Assembly: GCF_000143415.4 (NCBI RefSeq)
Contig: NW_003314295.1
Coordinates: 1,434,837-1,498,836 of the forward strand
From: Selaginella moellendorffii
Lineage: Eukaryota; Streptophyta; Lycopodiopsida; Selaginellales; Selaginellaceae
Direction: 5' to 3'
Length of the DNA stretch: 64,000 bases
The notes below the pieces were generated by a model. That model saw only the letters and a list, made by a program, of their open reading frames with translations. It made no database searches and was not told where the DNA came from. Positions 48,580 to 60,451 of this stretch are shown piece by piece. The first letter of the stretch is position 1, and each line of letters starts with the position of its first letter. The position numbers and the translations under genes were made by a program.

Positions 48580-51500
48580 TCAGACTGTTATTTTTTGCCT
48601 CCAACGCCTATACAATAATCTTGGAATTTCATCACTCTCCACACTATCAGGATTTAAACCCAATAGTAATGCCATCTCTTCTCTAATACGTCCACGCTCA
48701 TGTTCAGTGGTCGAAGAACCCATCCGGTTGAGCAGATTATGGAGATGCGGATAGTGCTTGGCTAGACAATATACATGCCATAAATGATGACTGGTGTCTG
48801 TCCGATCAAATGGCTTCTGATATACCGTTCCATCTGCCATTTGGTTGATTTCTGCAGCCACCTCCTGGACTGGCCGGTTCTCTATCACCATCGCTTCAAG
48901 CCGTTTTGCAAGGTCCCCCAGAACATACGGTTTCTTCTCCCTAGTTTCCATATTGCAAGAGATGGGGTGCACTGCATATGTGTGCGTGTTCGCTGCAGTT
49001 TTAATCGGCGAGTCATCGATGATGAGGATTTCACTTGACCTAGCAGTCCGGTTCATCACTACAGCCTTTGCCTTGACGAAGATGGGCTTGCTACCCCTCA
49101 CATGGACCATAGTCAAGCAATCCTCCTGCGTTAGGAGAAAGTCAAATGGTAATATTACTCGCGTCTGATCGTGCATCATCTGTAGCAACGTTAATGCATT
49201 GTGGCGCATCATGGATGTCCAAACTCCCAATTGCAAATTGAACCCGGCCCTCTGTTTTAAGTGTCGCATGGTCATTATTAGATCCCGCAGTTTCTCCCGT
49301 GTGATTAATGTGAATCTGTCTCTTTTGACCAACTTGCGACTGCAGGCTTTGGAGGGTGCAGTGACATTCGAGGACGAGCCACGCTCATGGGAGAAAAGGA
49401 CACCGTTCAGATCAAAAACGATACAGTACTTTCGCCGTGACTCTGAAATGAAATGCGTTAGCATAAAAAATGGTACAAGTCAATTTTACCATCTACAATA
49501 TTAGCGAATGGTGCTCCCGATGGTCGTTCAGAGGGTTTTGGTCGAGGAAACGTGAAGGGCGGAAATACTCTCCTCTGCAATGTGGGGTCAATCGCATCCG
49601 ATGGCGTGTGGGCACATGCCATTTCAGCTGTAGACTCTGGTACAACTGGCTCAACAGTGGCATGGGGTGGTTCCGATGGCGTGTGATCACACGCCATTTC
49701 AGCTGGTGCCTCCATTGGCAAAGTGGACATGACCGAACAGGCAGCAGGGGCGGTGTAGGGAGGTTCCAACGGCGCGTAGTCAGACGATTGGGCACATGTT
49801 GAGTCCGTTGGAAATGAGGATACGACCGGCTCGGCGGCTGGGGCGGCCTCATGCGAGTCCAATGGCGCCTGGTCACCGTCAGTTGGATACGTGGACAAGA
49901 TTGACTCAGTGGTATGGGCAGCATCAAGTGGAGCGTGGTCAGCTTGCTTGGCGTTGATATGGATAGTAGCCTCCACCAGCTCTGATGACTCTTGCAGGCA
50001 AGTAGAGTCCACTGGCGGATCCATATGCATGTCCAAATATCTCCCTTCGATTGAGATGGTATCCTCCCGTGCTACTAAAAACAAACTCATTAGCACATTG
50101 AATCGACTATACTGTATTTACCATCAACTGCTATTGAGGAACTAGGACCGATATCACTTGGGCGCACTGCTGATTCTGAAGGATTGGACATACGTTTCGA
50201 CCCTTGCTTGGCACTATCCTTCCTCGACACTAAAGGCTAGAGTTTGTATCTTAATTCAACTGAATAATCTCTACTTACCATTTCTTCTGCGACCTACATG
50301 GACAATGTTAGAAATGGTAAAAGGTTAGGAATGGATGTACTATTATTTACCTGATGGTTTGTCTTGTATGACCTTCCTCCGCTGCTCTTTGGCCACCTCA
50401 GGCTGGCCATCATCGTCATCATCGTCATCGTCGTTATTGTGATCGTCACCATTGTGAGGACCATCCAAGTCCTCTTCGTCCTCCTCTTCTTCGTCCTCCT
50501 CTTCGTCCTTCTGCTCTTCCTGCTCATTATCTTTCTCTGGCTCCTCATCCCCCTCTTGCATTTCTTCCATAGGCTGCTCAGGCTGGATTGCTTGTTTTTC
50601 CAGGACCATCTTGGAAAAATCATCTGGCCGAGTCTCCATCTCAAAATACAAGACATCCATAGCCTGTTTTAGTGCGTGACCTAGGACCGTATCCTCACCC
50701 GACTGTCTTAACATGGTTTCTGCACGTTCTTGCACCCTTCGAAGACGACGAGATGAGAAAAACGTGGCCCTGACTTGAAAAGCATCCCTCATCCATTGTA
50801 CCTCTCCATTGAGATTGGGGAAGGGGAGTCCGCCATAGGAATCTGAGTCAGAAGGTGGTGACTGGCTCCTTTCACTCAGCCCTTGATCTGCAATGAATGG
50901 CATGAGCACACACGCCATAACCGCGAGGCATTACCTATCATCTTTTCGTTGCCCTTCTTCCTTTTCGAATCAAACGCCTCTGATCCCGACGACTGTCCAA
51001 CGTGCTTTCGCTTTTTATGACCACTGTCAGTTTGAGCTTGGCTGGTGCTTGCCTGTTTTGCCTTTGAAGAAGTGTCTCCTGCAAGGAATGGCATGAGACC
51101 ACACGCCATTGCAAATATAATTTGTACCTCCTTTTTTCCTATTGCTTGTCTGTTTGTCCTTCTTCGACGCGCCACCAGTGCGCTTTTCAGTCCTCGTGTC
51201 TGAATATTCACAACGATCTATAATCAAAATGGCGTGAGGCCTCACGTGACCTTACCTTGTGCAGGTTGTGACCTCGGCCTAACATCAGTAGCTGTTAACG
51301 CCGTTTCAGCATCTGGGGGTGGCCACGCTCCTGCATACAGAGCTTGTGAGATAACATTTAAACTTAAAGTGCGTACTCACCAGGTTCGTAGAGAAGATAC
51401 TGTTTTTCTTTGGCAACTGTAATTATATGCTCCATTGAAGTCACCTCTTCAATGGAGTTTGTCACCGCAACACACGGGACACCCTTGAGTAGTGCGGCTC

Positions 51501-54302
51501 GAAAGAATAGTCCGCCGCAGTTGTACTCGACAACGCATTTGCCCTTGGAGTCACCCGCTATTGCATTGAAGACCCAGCTGAGCATTTCCCATGCTGCACC
51601 TGGAGCTTTCTTTGGATTCGAAAGCTCCATAGCCGTCTTCAGTTCCTCAGGCACGGGTAAATTGACCTCCCTCAGATCAATTCGATCGGCTTTGTTGAAC
51701 GAAGCTGGGAAGTCACTCCAGTCCCACTCTGCTGCAGGACCAATAACAAGGGCGACTGTGAAGATGCGGACATTCGTCGGTATCTTCTTCTTAGCCATTA
51801 TCCCATGGATCTCCCGCATCTCCTTGCCTTTCAACCGAGCCTTCACCTCGTTCAAGGCCTTCCAGAACTTGTGATAGGATTCGGAGTCGTAGATCATATA
51901 GTGGACTGAAGATTCCACCTTCGCAAGTCCCACCATTAAGTCAATGATGGAGCTGACTTCGTCTGCATGAGTGATCTCCTCGTTTGTGAAGTCCATCACA
52001 CAAAAGATGTTCTTGACCTGCTCATCTCCGCGGGAAACGATGCTCCTCCACCTTTGATCCTCATCCGAATTCACGTATACCCGGTAAGGTTCTCAATAGG
52101 CCTCTGCTGCGGGGTCGAGCTGTTTCTGAAGCCGGCGGTCGACATCCCTCTTAATGAAATTTGGATACTGATCCAACTTTTCAGCTTTACTTTTCGTGGC
52201 ATCCCGCAGCAGATCGATGAACTTGGGGGCCCCCTTCACGTACTCGTCGATGTCTTCATTTGACAAATCCAGCTCTTCCATCATCTCTTGCGTGGTGTCG
52301 ATGCTCACCCTCGCCACGGCCACTTGCTCGAAGATCCAATCCTTCAATAGCGCACGAGCTCTCAGAGTCGTGCACAAGTCCTCGTATGTCACAATATGGC
52401 CGGGAGTCATTTTGGTCTTGTTGAAGACTACCTCACCACGTAGAAGAGCATTAGCCACTGTCAGAAGGTCGTCGTCGTCTAGAGACCGCGAGAAACGCAA
52501 GGCGTTGAGCTTCAAATCATTGGGCTTCCGGCCGTCCTCCACACCCATTGAGTTTAGCAACTCCCCGTCATGGTACCTTCTTATCACATCTACCCATTTG
52601 TCAAAAACAACTTTTGTCGCGAGTAGAATGTTATGGATGCTGAGTGTGTCATTGACCCCCAGTGTTTTCGAGAGAAGACACGAGAATTCCTGCAATGGAA
52701 ATGGCGTGAGGCCACATGCTATGCCACATGCAACGAGGCTTACCTGCCAGGCGCTAGTTGCTAGTGCACATCCTTGTCCTGGTTTTTGTGGCTTCTTCAG
52801 TTGAACCCAGAGCTTCCGTGTTCGTGCCAATGTCTCGTGCAGACCCGATTTGTAGCACGTTTCTTGCTTGACATTCTGCGCGTGGGAGATGTATATGATA
52901 GATCGGAGGGGCGAGTTGCCTTTTATCAGGCGGACAACTCTTGTCTTGAAGACTTTCTTCACCTCCTCGCCCACCATAATATCCACAACTATCTGTTGCA
53001 TCGCCAAGCTAGAATGCTGCCCGGAGACGGCATAGAACCGGATGTTCTGATCGTCCAACACCTTCCTATTGATCAAGTCTGGAAACCTCGTCTCGCCCTT
53101 CATTGTTCGGTAGTAGGGGATCACGTCTACGATGTCGGGTGTTACTGGACTTGCCAGCATCTTCTGCTTCAGTTTCTCCACCCACTCATCAGATACTAGC
53201 CTGTGGTTGTATTTGCTTTGGATCTCGATACGGCTCACGTCGATTGTATATACTTTGTTGGAATAGTAACAAGTACTATTATCTGCGACGATTTTTGCTG
53301 CCTCTTCTTGCTCTTTCTGCTCTTTGCGGCTCTTCTTTTTGGTGGGTGTAGTGTTCGAACCCGAGGCAATGGCATCACCGAGTAGCTTCTTTTTTGGAGC
53401 AGCAAAGTCGGACGTCGGCTTGAGCTTGACCACCCTTTTCTGCTTCGGGGTAGTTTCCAGATCGACCCCCTTCCCCTTCGCTTCGCAAACTGGAGGCACT
53501 CTCAACGGCTCAATGTTGGAATATAGTTTTTGAACATCGCCGTAGGTGAGGTCCGTGGATTCCATGTGATCTTCATAGACCCGCAGCGTCTTTGAAATTG
53601 TGGGCCTCCTGGACAACCTCTCCCTAGCTCCCTCTAGGAATTCCTCATAGCCGCTGCCCCCCTCCGGGAAGCCGCTAGGATGTGCAAGGTGGATCTTGAA
53701 GGCGGACGTTGTCTCTACCACAAGTGCCAGTCCATATTCTTGCATGGAACTGCATGGAGTGTCTGTCACTTGGATGAGGATCCCCATGCATTCTTTTCTC
53801 CCACCATCTGTGTTGTACAGCATCAGATCCTCGCCTTCCATCCCGAAAGTCCAACTGGTGAGCTCCTCCCCCTTCTCTGCATCCACATTGACAGTGGCTG
53901 GAAGAAGAACGCAATTCCTCGCCTGTTCAAAAATGCACAACAATTAGAGCTGACAGATGAAAAGCTAGCAGCTGGAAATAACGTGAGGCCACACGCCATT
54001 CACCACTGCATCAGATGTCTTGAGGCTGCATCCTAAGATGGCGTGAGGCTACACGCCATCTGTAACCGGACTGCACTCGAGAGCCCAATCGGTGCATGCC
54101 AATGTTGCTACTGAATGGCATGTGGCCTCATGCCATTTTCTACTTCGTCTAAAAGACTTACCATTTGAAGCCGAATGGAGGCCGTGACAATCGAGGCCGG
54201 ACTCGCTGGCGAATGTGCACTGTGTGTGCAGCGGATCGTAGCAGCAAGGCTACTCTGCCACTTACAGTTGGAGAGTGGTGCTGAAATCTCCCGGGACGCC
54301 AA
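48580..54302 (-). CDS. Multi-domain transposon gene: ParB-like, methyltransferase-like and FCP1/NIF-like domains
   Basis: Likely one gene of ~1680 codons; approximate exons 54162-54302, 52744-53922, 51381-52689, 51256-51342, 51128-51217, 50935-51078, 50350-50887, 50279-50293, 50122-50229, 49490-50074, 48580-49442. Start MASREISAPLSNCKWQSS. A ParB/sulfiredoxin-like domain (~53260-52900) has VYTIDVSRIE, HRLVSDEWVEKLKQKM and FYAVSGQHSSLA. Further on, KCVVEYNCGGLFFRAALLKG (~51550) resembles methyltransferase motif I after a ParB domain, as in phage ParB-methylases, but no intact DPPY-like motif is seen. Lys-rich and Asp/Glu-rich linkers follow, then a ~25-30-residue repeat (APLD..., ~49900-49600), then an FCP1/NIF HAD domain: VFDLNGVL, LGVWTSMM, EILIIDDSP. 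The catalytic DxD is DxN. An in-frame TGA (52093-52095) interrupts it and phase near 50.3 kb is unresolved. Confidence 0.6.
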
Positions 54303-55723
54303 GTGGGCTGCGTGTGGGTGGTGGAGTGGGCGGCGGAGTTGGCGGCGAAGTTACAAACTGGGTGTGTCTTGAAGTGGACGCCGATGCACACGAGCGCGAG
54401 TGGACGCCGATGCACACGAGAAACCTGTAGAGAAGTGAGCGTGATCGCGAGTGGGAGCGCGATGCGAGCGGGAGCGCAAGTGTGATGCGAGCGCGAGCGC
54501 GAGTGTGCGAGCGCGAGTACAAAGCAAAATGCAAAACCTAACCTCACACGCGCGAAATGTCACAACGGTTGGTAATCCCGCCACGTCATCATTCCTCGGA
54601 CTTGGGCGCCACCATTAATTTCTGGATTGCCGCGCGCATGCAAGCACGCAAAATCCAAAAGAAATCCGCAACGTCATCATTCCTCAGACTGCATGCACGC
54701 GAAATCCAAAAGAAAGATCATGATTGGGATATCATTTAATACCCTCACTATATTTATACCATGCATGATTGGATATTCCAAAGCATCTTGTATTTCCAAA
54801 AATGGCAGATGTTCAGCTAAATAAAGAAATTCTATCTGTTTCTATTTTTCTCTCAAATCAATATTATAGCATGCAATTTTGAACCAAAGAAACCCAAAAA
54901 ACGTTGGACCCAAAATATTTTGAAAAAACCCAAAAAACCCTAAACATTTTAAACCCAAAAATCCAGGCGTCCTGTGGCGTTATTCCTTGAATGGCGTGTG
55001 GGCGCATGCCATTTTCAGGGCCAAATGCTGAATGGAGAAAAATTCCCTTTCAGTGCAAATGCTGCAAGAGGCAGATGCCGAGCACAAAAGACTGTAACTA
55101 CCTCACATGACACAGATAAACTTTTCTCTATTTGGCAAAGATAAACTTTATAGCGTGTGGGCTCATGCAATTTTGAACCCAAAAAATGCACCAAAAAATT
55201 CTCGGCGTCATCTGGCATTATCTCTTGAATGGCGTGGGGCCGCATGCCATTTTCAGGGGCACATAGGAGTATATTCCTAGGATATTCTGACACACGCGAG
55301 ATTTTTTTGAGTTTTCTGGAGATCCAACCGTTAGATCGCAACTAGATTTTACAGAATGGTATACAATGTCTTTCTTGATGACCCTGCAAAGAAGCATCTC
55401 AATCGGACACCACATGAGACCACACGAGCCTTACAATGTTTCAGGGGCATTTGCCATAGATCCGACCGTTATTTTGCTCCAAGATTTCACAGTTTGGTGT
55501 GCATTGACCTTTCCATCGAAACTGCAAAGGGACATCACAATCAGATGCGGGATCACAAGAAACTAACTTCACTAACTCTGGTTTCACCAAGATCTACGTA
55601 AGGAGTTATGAAATGAAAGGACCCTCTCTATTGAAATGTGTTTATGGTCCTAGGGGCATTGTGACATATCAAAGGATTTTGCATCAAGTTCTGTATTTGC
55701 ATGTTTATCAAGCTACTGAATTG

Positions 55724-55764
55724 CTAAACCCTAAACCCTAAACCCTAAACCCTAAACCCTAAAC
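55724..55764. repeat. Interstitial telomere-type repeat (CCCTAAA)n
   Basis: About six consecutive copies of the 7-bp plant telomere unit in the CCCTAAA orientation, inside the transposon's intergenic region. A shorter degenerate stretch (aaccctaaacattttaaaccc-like) occurs near 54935-54960. Confidence 0.95.
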
Positions 55765-56660
55765 ATGTGGCAAATGCTGCGTGAAGAAAGATGCCCTTTC
55801 TGGGCAAATGCTGTAAGAGGCAGATGCCGAGCAGATGTATCTCAGGCTAGCGAAGGGGACGAACGAAAGCTAGCTATAAACATGACGGGATGCAAATAGA
55901 TTACTAGGCTGGTCCTACGAAAATCAAAAACCATAATTGAAAACATTGAAAATGCAAAAAGAAAGGTTTATAATATTTTTGAATTTTAGGCAACCAAAGG
56001 AATGTAAGTAAGGCATGTGTTTGTAAGTTTAAAAATGCCTCAACCACTTAAATTCCCAAGTAAATAAAGCTGTTTCTATTTTTGGTACAGGTAAACTTTA
56101 TAGCGTGTGGGCTCATGCAATTTTGAACCCAAAAATGCACCAAAAAATGCTCGACTAGCATTATTCTTTGAATGGCGTGTGGCCTTATGTCGAGCATTAT
56201 TCTTTGAATGGCGTGTGGCCTTATATTGCCATAAATGGACGTACACACACAGCGTAATTATTCCTTTACACGGCGAATAATCTTGGCGCGGATCGCTGAC
56301 ATGGCATGGCAAAGTTCGAATCACTGACATGGCACAGCTGGATCGAGGCAAGGACATGATGTGACAAAGTTCAACCTCCGACAACAAAGTCTAGAAGCTA
56401 CTCAGTTTGAAATTTGTCAGAGGAATCATAAGATCTGGTTTGTCAGAGGATTTGATGTGACGTTCAAGCGTGTGTTATTTTTGAATTCTCGAACTCATTC
56501 CTAGGTCTATCATTTTTGTGCGCCGTGTTCTTGGTTCCGCTGAGCGCAGTGAGCGCTGCTTGTGTAAGCGGCGTTGTGGGCTGTGGTTTATGCGTCTACG
56601 AGCGGTTGCGGCATTGCGAGCGCCATTGCGAGCGGCAGTTTATGCGAGTGGCAGTTTGTG

Positions 56661-56730
56661 CGAGCGGCGCTACGAGCAGTTGCGGTGTTGCGAGCGGCGC
56701 TACGAGTAGTTGCGGTGTTGCGAGCGGCAC
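56661..56730. repeat. 30-bp tandem repeat
   Basis: Two complete units (56661-56690, 56691-56720; 'cgagcggcgctacgag' then 'agttgcggtgttg') and a partial third. Related 'gcgagcg' and 'gcgagtggcag' pieces extend to about 56590 on the left. GC-rich relative to the surroundings. Confidence 0.8.
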
Positions 56731-57094
56731 TGTCTTTGGTGTGGCTACCGCTTCCTCTTGATATTCGGCACTTGTGCTTCCTGGTATGTTCACCATGGAA
56801 TGGCTTAGGACCACATTTAGAAATGGCATGAGGCCACATGCCATCTTGGGCCCTTGCAATTTCATGGCTAGCGTATTGTCATGTATGTTTTTACTTGCCT
56901 GCAGCTGTGTGTATATCAAGATGGCATGAGGCCTCATGCCAATTTTGTGAATGCGAAATTTCACGTGGGTGTCAATAGCATGTTTGAATAATGGCATGTG
57001 GCCTCATGCTATTGAGGTTGTTTGGTATGTTATGATTTAGGCCATTCTCCAATCATTTTTTGTATGGTCTTAACTTCTTTTCTGCACTTTCAGA

Positions 57095-60000
57095 ATGGCC
57101 TTCAGGGTTGGGGAAAAGGTTTACATTTTGAATGGTGGGAAGAGAGTTGCAAAAGGGACCCTTGTGTCTATGGATCGGAACTTTGTTATACACTGTGAAA
57201 GGCTTGGGGAAGGCAATGCTGCTGTATCAGTAGAGACTGTCTTCGATGGGAATGTGGTCGCTATTGAACGAGGAGAGATGGTCGTCGGGGTAAATGTTGT
57301 TGTTGCCTTGAAAAATCTTCAGAAGAAAGCAGATGTTGGGGACAGCGCAAGTGCGACGCATGTTCCCTCCGTGGATCTTAAGAACCGTGCTACATGGATT
57401 CAGGCAAAAGTGTTTCTAAACAACCCCGAGGGGGAGGTGGTAGCTGAGGGCTTAGCCACAGTTGTCGATCCAAGAGATGCGGTTGCTAATCAAGAATTGG
57501 GCTGGGATGATATTGGAGTTGCGATTTTAGAGGTTGTTGACACAGAAGAAAACAGTCTGACTATTGGAAGCATTGTGCGGTGGAAATTGAGGCACTTAGT
57601 GTTTGAGAATGTGAAGGATTCACAATCAAACACCACTACAACTGATGACAGAACATCTCTTCATGGGAAAAGAAAGTACACCTTCCTAAAGCGCAGCCAA
57701 AGGGATCTGAGCAACGAACCGAAAAGGCAGAAAATGGCGATGGAGGTTCGAATGGTCTCGACAGTTGCTTGTTGCAAGAGGAGGTGCTGTCAACATGCTG
57801 ATTGGGATGCTATTGAAGAGGAGAGAGCAAGATACAAGACATTGTCCTGGAAGGCAGCTCGCAATTTTGTGTATGAGGCATTACGGTCATCTGTTGATGC
57901 TTTAGAACATCAGGTGGGGGGCATGGTCTTCCAGAGGGGTTTGGTCTGCATGAAGGCATGGAGAATCATTTATGGAGTCCCTCGAAGCACATTCTACAGA
58001 ATCAAAACTGAGTTCGAGGAACAAAGGGTTCAACAGGCAGTCCATGGGAACGACGGTACGCACAAAACCAGGGGTCATGTTGTATATGGAGAGGCAATCT
58101 TCAAGAGGTTTGTCGAGACATGTAGCGAGCAGCAACCACATAAAACCCGCCTCTTGGAAGATGGAACACGAGACACCCAACGAGTTCTCCCTTCCATGTA
58201 TACCAAGGGGGCCATATTGGAAGATGTGAATCGGGAACTCCAGAGTAATGGCTACAGGAAGCTGAGCCAATCTAGATTTAGTAGATTGTGGAGCAACAGG
58301 TTCAGGGATGTGAGTATAGGAAAGTACTCCAGCTTTTCAAAGTGTGACGAGTGCACTGCTATCAAAATGGCTTTGTCGAAGAATTCTTGCAGCGCTCAAG
58401 AGCGAGAGACGTTGGTTAGAAGGCGGCTCGACCACAACATCGAGCAGAGAAGCTGCAGGACTGCATATTATCATAACAGGATTCTCTCCATGGAGAGACC
58501 TGACTCTTACCTCTGCATCATCCACGACAAAATGGACCAGAAAAAGACGTGCTTACCTCGACTCAATCCTGCCCCCAAGGCAATCTCTTCATCCATGCAG
58601 CTGCCTGTGTCTCTGTTTGGCATAATCGCTCATGGGCATGGTGCCCAGAACTATGGGAACTTCTTTGTACCTCTATGGGGTGGCGGGGGTGCAAACATGA
58701 TGATTGCGTCCCTAGCAAAACACTTAAGGTCTCTGCAAAGTGCGCAGACTGAGCTGAACGGCCAACCCTTGCATAAGGCCCTTGTCGATCGAACCCCATA
58801 CAGGGTTCAGCTGGAGGAGGAGCAAAGGCTTGCAGTATCGCGTGGGGCCCCATGCCATCCCAGTGAATATGTTGGCCGTCAGATTGTAGGGTTATCACGT
58901 GAGGCCTCATGCCATTCCGACGAGGCTGGTCGCCCGGTGAATGCACAGCCTCATCCAAACGAAGCAGAATCTCAAGGAAGTTCTTGCGGCCGATGTGGCC
59001 TTCCACCCCATCTTCTGCTCCAAACAGACAATGCTGGCAGTGAGAACAAAAACATGTACGTCTTCGCGTACTTGGCGATGCTTGTTGCCAAAGGCATATT
59101 TGAAACGGTTACACTTGGCTTTCTCATGGTTGGGCACACTCATGAAGACGTCGATGCCATGTTCAGTCACCTGGCAGAGTCCCTCCGGCGATCCAATGTC
59201 CTCACCCTCCCACAACTCTACGATGAATTCCAAAATTGCATCAAAGGCACTGTTGAAGCTGCACTTCTGACAGAGGTTCCAGACTTTAAGGGGTTTGTAA
59301 GAGGCTACATCAGGGATGGATCCGAAACGCTGATTGGCCACTCCAAGCCTCTTCAGTTTCATTTCAGCATGTGTGACGGTGCTCCAGTGATGAGGTACAA
59401 GATGAGAGAATGGGATACAGTGTGGCTGCCAGTGGACGGCATTGAACTCTTCAAGAGAGATCCCATAACTGGGGAACCTATGATTCCTCAGGGTTCCCCA
59501 TGGCCGATGCACCCGGATGGACTCAAAGACCAGGAAAGTATAGTGGCCGGGATTAGACAGCATATTGCCTTCTGGAAGAGGGGGTTGGTGTTTGGTGGAG
59601 AATCCTATTTTCAGAGGTGCAAGCCTTTGCTCGAATACTGGGAGAAGATTATATCTGCTATCCAAAATGGGCCGGTTGTATATGAAGAATTGGAAGAGTC
59701 CTTTTGGCCAGAACCCAGAGCACCAGATAGTAGCGGAACAATGTCCTCTGGAAATGCAGTGACAGATAACGATGTTGAGGATCACTATTGTGGGCCGAGG
59801 AACAAGAAGCCGGATTCAGCATTCAATCCAGTACAGGTCTGCAAAGGAATGGTCGTGCTTGTCAGACCCAGTAATAAAAAACAAATGATATGGGTGGGGC
59901 GCTGCATCACTGATGCAGAGGAGGACGCGGAAACTAACTCCTTCAATGTAACTGTGGAGTGGTTCAAGCCAAGTTCCGGATATACGAAGGATTGCCTAGA

Positions 60001-60236
60001 AAAGAGATGGGTGCTGAATCCAAGGGATCCCAGCATGAGCATATCGGTGGATAATGTTGTGCATGGTTGGATGCGGAAGCAGAGTGCCACCATCACCTTG
60101 CCAGACCATGCAAGAGATGCAGCAAGAGCATTCATAACTCGGGTTCAAGGTGAGATTCATTAATATTCCTTTACAAAGTTTCTAATGTATTTTATTTCAA
60201 GGTGAACAATCCGAATCTGAATCAGAGGAGGCTTGA
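57095..60236 (+). CDS. Putative DDE-type transposase, DUF7869-like
   Basis: One long exon (57095-60149) plus a 52-nt GT-AG intron and a final exon (60202-60236) ending in an acidic tail, GEQSESESEEA; reading through the intron would instead stop at 60163. About 1030 residues. The N-terminus (MAFRVGEKVYILNGGKRVAK) looks like a small beta-barrel. A basic Cys/His segment follows (CCKRRCCQHADW, ~residue 228), then a winged-helix-like stretch (AWRIIYGVPRSTFYRIKTEF). The core has three acidic islands typical of a DUF7869-type RNase H fold: IIHDKMDQKK (~475), LLLQTDNAGSENKN (~640) and VGHTHEDVDAMF (~680). A ~50-residue insertion before the second island contains two copies of the palindrome. A C-terminal module (GMVVLVRPSNKKQMIWVGR) resembles a BAH-like fold. 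Transposase function is inferred from the fold and the flanking inverted repeats. Confidence 0.75.
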
Positions 60237-60451
60237 TATAGTGTGTGAGGTAAAACAAAGATGATGTGACATATGCATTTACCAATCACACGTGCATAAA
60301 TCTAATAATATGGCGTGTGGCCCATATTAATGGCACATAAACCCATATTGTGGGCTTACGTGCTTTATGTACCATCATTCCCTTGCAGCGTGTGTGTTGG
60401 TTTCCTTTTATAACACAACGAACTCCATATTTTAGGGTGAAGAGCGTTCTC

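Larger units (their letters stand above)
54303..57094. promoter_or_regulatory. Divergent intergenic control region of the DNA transposon
   Basis: This 2.8-kb stretch lies between the two divergent genes and holds no supported ORF. It contains GC-rich 'gagcgcgag' repeats (54390-54530), direct duplications (55020-55200 against 55765-55835 and 56090-56150), a telomere-like run (55724-55764), 30-bp tandem units (56661-56725) and about ten copies of the 22-bp palindrome. A pyrimidine-AG just before the plus-strand ATG (about 57080-57092) suggests an intron in the 5' UTR. Confidence 0.5.

Noticed and set aside
58837-58860. A 29-nt intron at the first coding palindrome of the transposase
   Set aside because: GT and AG are present but the length is below any plausible spliceable intron, and the frame is open through it.
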